Shown here piece by piece: positions 59,813-64,000 of a stretch of DNA of 64,000 bases. The notes below the pieces were generated by a model that made no database searches, was not told where the DNA came from, and saw only the letters and a program-made list of their open reading frames with translations. Numbering within the stretch: position 1 is the first letter of the stretch; each line of letters begins with the position of its first letter. Source of the DNA: Paenibacillus sp. Root52 (GTDB taxonomy: Bacteria > Bacillota > Bacilli > Paenibacillales > Paenibacillaceae); NCBI RefSeq assembly GCF_001426865.1, contig NZ_LMFO01000007.1:1-64000 (forward strand), read 5' to 3'. A program made the position numbers and the translations under genes.

Positions 59813-59987
59813 TAGTTCGCTAGAAGGTAAATATGTATCCGGCGATACACTAAATGATGCTTCGTCAGTTGTTTACTGTCGTTTCACTCTATTACACTAG
59901 TCCAACGAAGAGCATTTGGGATATCATCCTTAATTATCCAGTAAATAAATACTTTTGTATAATATCTGGTATAATAATAAATTAAAT

Positions 59988-60419
59988 TTACCTTTTAGAC
60001 TTAACATCTTTTTTCATTTCTTTCTTGCGTTTAGCACGTATTTCTCTCAATAATTTACTATATGCTGTACTCGTTTGAAAAGCCATTGCTTCTCTTTCTG
60101 GCACTTCATGTTCTTCCCCAGTAGCCGGATTACGTCCAATACGAGATTTCCTTTTGGACAAATAAAACGTTCCTTTTCCGTGGAGCTTAACACTATTACC
60201 TAATTCCAATTCATGCTGAATCGCTGCCCAGCATGCATCAAAAGCAGTTTTAACGATTTCTGGATGAATTCCGGTTTCATCCGAGGCAACGTCTATAATA
60301 TAATTTTGTTTTCTTTCAATTCCAGCATCAAACTTTTTATTATTTCTTCTTCTATTTTGATCTTCATCATCTTCTATTGCATTATTTTCATCATGCTCAT
60401 TTAGATTTTTCCTTGACAT
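59988..60419 (-). CDS. HU/IHF-family DNA-binding protein
   Basis: 143 residues. HU core at about 35-125: VKLHGKGTFYLSKRKSR, IGRNPATGEEHEVP, then MAFQTSTAYSKLL. The arms' GRNP motif is intact. An Asp/Arg-rich N-terminal extension of about 30 residues and a Lys-rich tail are longer than usual for HU (about 90 aa). GAGGGG lies upstream. Likely a plasmid nucleoid protein. Confidence 0.85.
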   Translation of the reverse strand: MSRKNLNEHDENNAIEDDEDQNRRRNNKKFDAGIERKQNYIIDVASDETGIHPEIVKTAFDACWAAIQHELELGNSVKLHGKGTFYLSKRKSRIGRNPATGEEHEVPEREAMAFQTSTAYSKLLREIRAKRKKEMKKDVKSKR

Positions 60420-60483
60420 TAAACAAAACCCCTCTCAGTCCAGTGTATTTTCGGTTTTATAAATATAAAATATACATATTTCA

Positions 60484-61101
60484 TTATAATTCTGGCTCTT
60501 TAAATTCTAATTCTTCATCATTCGAAGCACGCTGCCACTTTGATTTCTCTAAAATTAGATCTGGAATTTCATGCGAAACAACTTCATAATTTTGTCGAAT
60601 AATAGGGACAGAAGCTTGAGAAACATGACCCAAATAAGACATTTTTGAACCAACTTCAACTAATAATTTATTTTCATATTCTTGCTGATCTACCATAAAA
60701 GGTATTTCTTTTTGATCTCTAACACTTCGCTCATATTCAGCAGCTAGGTCAACTGAATCACCCTGATATTTTGATTCAAACATTTTAAAAGTCACATTAT
60801 AAAAGTCCTGATGTTCTTTTGTAAAACAATCGAAATCTCGCGTAAACGCTTTAATCTCTAATTCTGTCAGTTGTAATCTGTCCAATACTTTTTTTGATTC
60901 TGTGTAGGCTTCTAGCATTACTTCTCGGAGAGTTTCTCGGCTTGGCCGATCCGATAACAATACATCATACATAACAAATGCTTTCTGAATTTGCTCCCGA
61001 AGAACTTCATCGGTTTCTGGATCATTTGAGTTCGAACAGTAATACAATGACTCATAGCTGTTTTTGACTCGAATGTCAGACGACATATTCAAAATATCCA
61101 T
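60484..61101 (-). CDS. Hypothetical protein, 205 residues
   Basis: Family not recognised; acidic and helical. ATG 61101 has AAGGAG 11 bases upstream. Tandem ATTCGACAA repeats (61126-61150) lie in the leader, a possible operator. Upstream of the HU-like gene in the same direction. Confidence 0.72.
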   Translation of the reverse strand: MDILNMSSDIRVKNSYESLYYCSNSNDPETDEVLREQIQKAFVMYDVLLSDRPSRETLREVMLEAYTESKKVLDRLQLTELEIKAFTRDFDCFTKEHQDFYNVTFKMFESKYQGDSVDLAAEYERSVRDQKEIPFMVDQQEYENKLLVEVGSKMSYLGHVSQASVPIIRQNYEVVSHEIPDLILEKSKWQRASNDEELEFKEPEL

Positions 61102-61622
61102 ACTAAAACACTCTCCTTTCCGTGTCAACTTTTGTCGAATCCTTGTCGAATACTGTCTAAATAATAACATAATTTCACTTAATTTGACGCCTTTTTGTAG
61201 TTCTTGATGTTCAATCAAGTATAGCATGAACATTCTGTATCAACATATACCACATTTCCCACCCTTTTTGATAGGGTTTAGGGGGTTAACTCCTCCCTTG
61301 ATACGTGGTTTTGGTGTTTATGTTTTGATCTTTCTTATGTGAATTTTTCATATAGTGTAGTTATCACAATAACAAAAGGTGAATCCTTGGATCCATAACC
61401 TCATTATCAACATCGACGAATCGAATTTTCAATATATATATTCTCGTAGACATTTCTCAATCCTTTAATCATTAACTAGTTTCTTAAAAAAATCACTCAC
61501 TATCTCCATCTCAATATCCTTGTAAACGATACAACTTACTTACTATATCATGCTAGTTGTATAATAAATACTTTTCATTTTACTTTGAACCTCTAACAGT
61601 ATACCATAATTAAAATCAATCA

Positions 61623-61645
61623 AAAACACTGTGTGTTCAACGTTT
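61623..61645 (-). promoter_or_regulatory. Dyad operator (site 4)
   Basis: AAACGTTG...CAGTGTTTT type dyad; no -10 at the standard spacing. Confidence 0.6.
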
Positions 61646-61842
61646 CTAATACTATTTTACGATTTTATCAAAAGAAATTAGCAAGATGAATAGTCCCATT
61701 AACCTGTTTTTTAATACTAAAAGGGTCTAAAGGTTCATATCTTTTTTAATTGCTTTCATTGATGGATCTGAGCAAAAAGCAAACAATATTTAGTAACTAT
61801 TTACTATAATCCTTACCTAACACATCTCAAAAGACCAACAAT

Positions 61843-61866
61843 AAAACACTGCATATTCAACGTTTT
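61843..61866 (-). promoter_or_regulatory. Dyad operator (site 5)
   Basis: Full AAAACGTTG-N6-CAGTGTTTT match without an obvious -10. Confidence 0.65.
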
Positions 61867-61884
61867 ATATTTTCTCAAACAAAA

Positions 61885-61918
61885 AAACAGGTTGATGAAA
61901 TTCTTCACCAACCTGTTT
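61885..61918 (-). terminator. Rho-independent terminator
   Basis: AACAGGTTG.TGAA/TTCATCAACCTGTT with T7 on the minus strand. Confidence 0.85.
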
Positions 61919-61955
61919 AACAATGGATTTTAAATTAGTATTCTCATTTCATTTA

Positions 61956-64000
61956 TTAGATTCCAGAAGTCAGTGTCGAACGAATTGTAGACCTATATAT
62001 GCCGGCCATCAAACCCGTTAATTCTCCTGGAACGAATTTGCTTCCACTGTCAGAAGAAACAACCTTTACGCGATCCGGAACACTTAGTGTAAAGTCCAGT
62101 GGAATCTCTACGTATCCCATGCCTTCAAATGCTTGTGCTCTCGCTAGCAACTCGGGCCCGTTGCCTGTAAAAACATGTTTTCCGACATTAGACAATTCCG
62201 CTGCCGGTCCATTTAACGTTTTTGTCTGACCTACGTTTACTGACAGTGAATTCGCTGGGATACTGACAATCAAACTTTGTTTATTTAAACTATTGTCTTG
62301 CATCGGATCGGAAACAAAATCTGTGACATCCATACTGTACTGATATCCTTTTCCGTTTCCTCGACTATCTTCAATCAACGCACGAGAGACTGAATTAATC
62401 GATTGATACGGATTCGTACTGTCAATAATAATGGTGCTAAGATCTGCTCCCTCAAAACGAGCACTGAGTCCACCGCTGAACACCGTGAAATCAACATCTT
62501 GCTGACCTACTGGTACCTCATTACCAGGAGACGGAGTTGGTGTTGTACCACCGTTGCCTGGATTAGGATCCGTTCCTGGCACGACAATTACAAAAGGACC
62601 TCCCGAATAATAAACATCCCCTGATGTATTCTCTCTTACTTCAACATCAATACTGTACGTTCCAGGAGGGTAGTTAACCATACCAGTGTACAGAGTCCAA
62701 TTGTTGTTAACATAATCCTTGTAATAAACATCAAATCCAGGAGTATTTACTCCAAAGTCAATATTTAGATCTCCATTGTTATCTATTGTTAACTTCGGAT
62801 CTACTTTAGTTGTTACAAACGTAACAATTTCACTCACTGAGCCGTTCACACCTTCTACTTTGGCTTGAATGGTATGAACATCATTAGATAGACTAAATTG
62901 ACCAACAACTGAATAATCCCACACTGTATTCCACGGACCACCGTCTACAGAAAATAACCCTTCACCTTCGGATTTATCGTAGGTGATGTCTACATCAATC
63001 CCATGTCGATTATTAAGTCCTTTTTGGACGATTACCGGTTTAGAGATAGCGACTGGCGCAGGAGTATCCGCAATAACATTAAAAGATTTGTTGATCAGTT
63101 CTTGATCTCTTTCATTGAGAAGTCTTACTTCTACCGTGTGCTCCCCAGGCGTGAGAAGTAAATTATTCGCAACATTAAAGTCCTGCCAAGCCCCGCCGTC
63201 TACCTTAACCTGAACCTTAATGACGCCGGTTGCATCTGCGGAAATTTTAAATTCATCTCTTGACACTTTATCCAGTAAAGGTTGACCTGCAGTAATGACG
63301 ATTGGGTTACTTGTAAGAGTCAGCTCCGCAACTTCACTAATATTCCCCTTACTATCTGCAGATCGCGCTTGTACCGTTACATTGCCAGTTTGGGTGATCA
63401 AGATATCACCGGTATAATCCTGCCATCCCCCAGCGTTCACTTGATATTGTTTGGTAGCGATATCACCTGTGCTACCATAATTGATTGTAACTACAGACTG
63501 ATTAAATTTATCTTGCTCTTTGATTGATAAGATTGGTTTATCAGGTGATGTTACAGGAGCAACATAATCAGTAGGTACCAGCGCCGGCAAAACACCTTTT
63601 CCTAATTGATAGTACTCATAACTGCTAAATTGATAAAAGTTCATATCTTCACCAATACCATACACTATAGCCTTAGACTCAAAATCCCTCTTGACCTCAA
63701 ATAAAGATAAAAACTTGAGATTAAGTGTTCTAAAATCCTTATCATTTGACCAATATACAAGAGACCCATCGTCTTTCAAAGCGTAAGCACCAAAAGTGCC
63801 AACCGCAAGCTGTTTTACATTTTTAACTTCGTTTTGAGTACCAGTTATCCTCACCGGTGTTTCTTGAACTCCTCCAAGAACTCCTAATCGTCCACCATTA
63901 TTGTTACCAAAAGCATAAACATTATTATTTCTCAAGTAAAAGAAATTACCGCCGCTAGCAGTAGAAACGCTTTTCACTCCGGTTGCCATAACTTTTGGAG
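61956..64000 (-). CDS. RCC1-containing surface protein, start beyond window
   Basis: At least 680 residues; the frame is open to the window edge. RCC1-like repeats come first (NNVYAFGNNNGGRLGV), then about four Ig-like/OmpL47-type modules with recurring VDGG.W.DF/N, a Pro/Gly/Thr linker, and a C-terminal domain ending IYRSTIRSTLTSGI that resembles WxL-type wall-binding domains with the signature altered (tentative). Shares its RCC1 start with the gene at 248 but lacks SLH. Probably exported; the signal is outside the window. Confidence 0.85.
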   Translation of the reverse strand, partial: PKVMATGVKSVSTASGGNFFYLRNNNVYAFGNNNGGRLGVLGGVQETPVRITGTQNEVKNVKQLAVGTFGAYALKDDGSLVYWSNDKDFRTLNLKFLSLFEVKRDFESKAIVYGIGEDMNFYQFSSYEYYQLGKGVLPALVPTDYVAPVTSPDKPILSIKEQDKFNQSVVTINYGSTGDIATKQYQVNAGGWQDYTGDILITQTGNVTVQARSADSKGNISEVAELTLTSNPIVITAGQPLLDKVSRDEFKISADATGVIKVQVKVDGGAWQDFNVANNLLLTPGEHTVEVRLLNERDQELINKSFNVIADTPAPVAISKPVIVQKGLNNRHGIDVDITYDKSEGEGLFSVDGGPWNTVWDYSVVGQFSLSNDVHTIQAKVEGVNGSVSEIVTFVTTKVDPKLTIDNNGDLNIDFGVNTPGFDVYYKDYVNNNWTLYTGMVNYPPGTYSIDVEVRENTSGDVYYSGGPFVIVVPGTDPNPGNGGTTPTPSPGNEVPVGQQDVDFTVFSGGLSARFEGADLSTIIIDSTNPYQSINSVSRALIEDSRGNGKGYQYSMDVTDFVSDPMQDNSLNKQSLIVSIPANSLSVNVGQTKTLNGPAAELSNVGKHVFTGNGPELLARAQAFEGMGYVEIPLDFTLSVPDRVKVVSSDSGSKFVPGELTGLMAGIYRSTIRSTLTSGI

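Larger units (their letters stand above)
61234..61884. other. AT-rich gene-free region with two dyads
   Basis: No supported gene on either strand; includes the two dyads listed separately and the promoter region of the 60484 gene (extended TGG-TATACT near 61600). Confidence 0.5.

Noticed and set aside
59688..59900. 70-codon frame over the last terminator of the rightward block
   Set aside because: It runs through a perfect terminator and has no ribosome site.

Overview
The window looks like part of a large plasmid or other accessory replicon from a low-GC Bacillota, most likely Paenibacillus or a close relative. The evidence is an S-layer-homology (SLH) surface protein, AbrB-type regulators, a UvrX/YolD pair behind Firmicute LexA boxes, a SigO/RsoA/YvrJ-like sigma locus, a homologue of the Bacillus replication terminator protein, strong AAGGAGG ribosome binding sites and frequent GTG/TTG starts. 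No rRNA, tRNA, phage structural gene, transposase or recognisable Rep gene was found, so replicon type is an inference. All identifications come from reading the sequence and remembered family features, not from a search.

Layout. 0.2-4.5 kb: a secreted RCC1-FN3-SLH protein. 4.6-9.5 kb: small genes including two AbrB-zinc-ribbon-HTH paralogues. 9.6-10.8 kb: a kinase-fold gene divergent from the RTP homologue. 10.8-21.7 kb: plus-strand defence and repair genes (predicted nuclease, LexA-controlled polymerase operon, DUF3800 protein, metallopeptidase, AbiG pair), several followed by the same type of hairpin. 22-25.8 kb: lipoprotein, a minus-strand split-sigma operon ending in a GH73 muramidase, and a guanylate-kinase-like gene. 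25.9-28.5 kb: a relic mobile segment with twelve clear and one degenerate copies of a 19-bp repeat around an Mrr-like nuclease, an acetyltransferase and an integrase fragment. 28.5-48.4 kb: a minus-strand block of about 30 mostly small genes, including a seven-gene operon headed by a coiled-coil protein, HigA-like and zinc-finger antitoxin-like genes, DUF5348 proteins, and a GHKL ATPase carrying an HExxH motif beside a ParB-like gene. 48.5-49.2 kb: an AT-rich strand switch. 49.2-59.8 kb: plus-strand small genes in units built from a shared 5-prime hairpin and a shared terminator, including an HExxH metallopeptidase and a TIR-like protein. 60-64 kb: an HU-like protein, an unknown gene, and a second RCC1-containing surface protein running off the window.

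How it fits together. Two recurring regulatory designs stand out: a dyad of the form AAAACGTTG-N6-CAGTGTTTT, lying over promoters at three sites and present at two more, and a 23-25-nt GTTATCC/GGATAAC hairpin near the start of several plus-strand genes. Both suggest element-wide regulation. The best candidates for something undescribed are the hairpin-terminator units at 49-59.8 kb, the GHKL-metallopeptidase locus, the repeat-flanked cargo at 26-28.5 kb and the plasmid-type RTP homologue.
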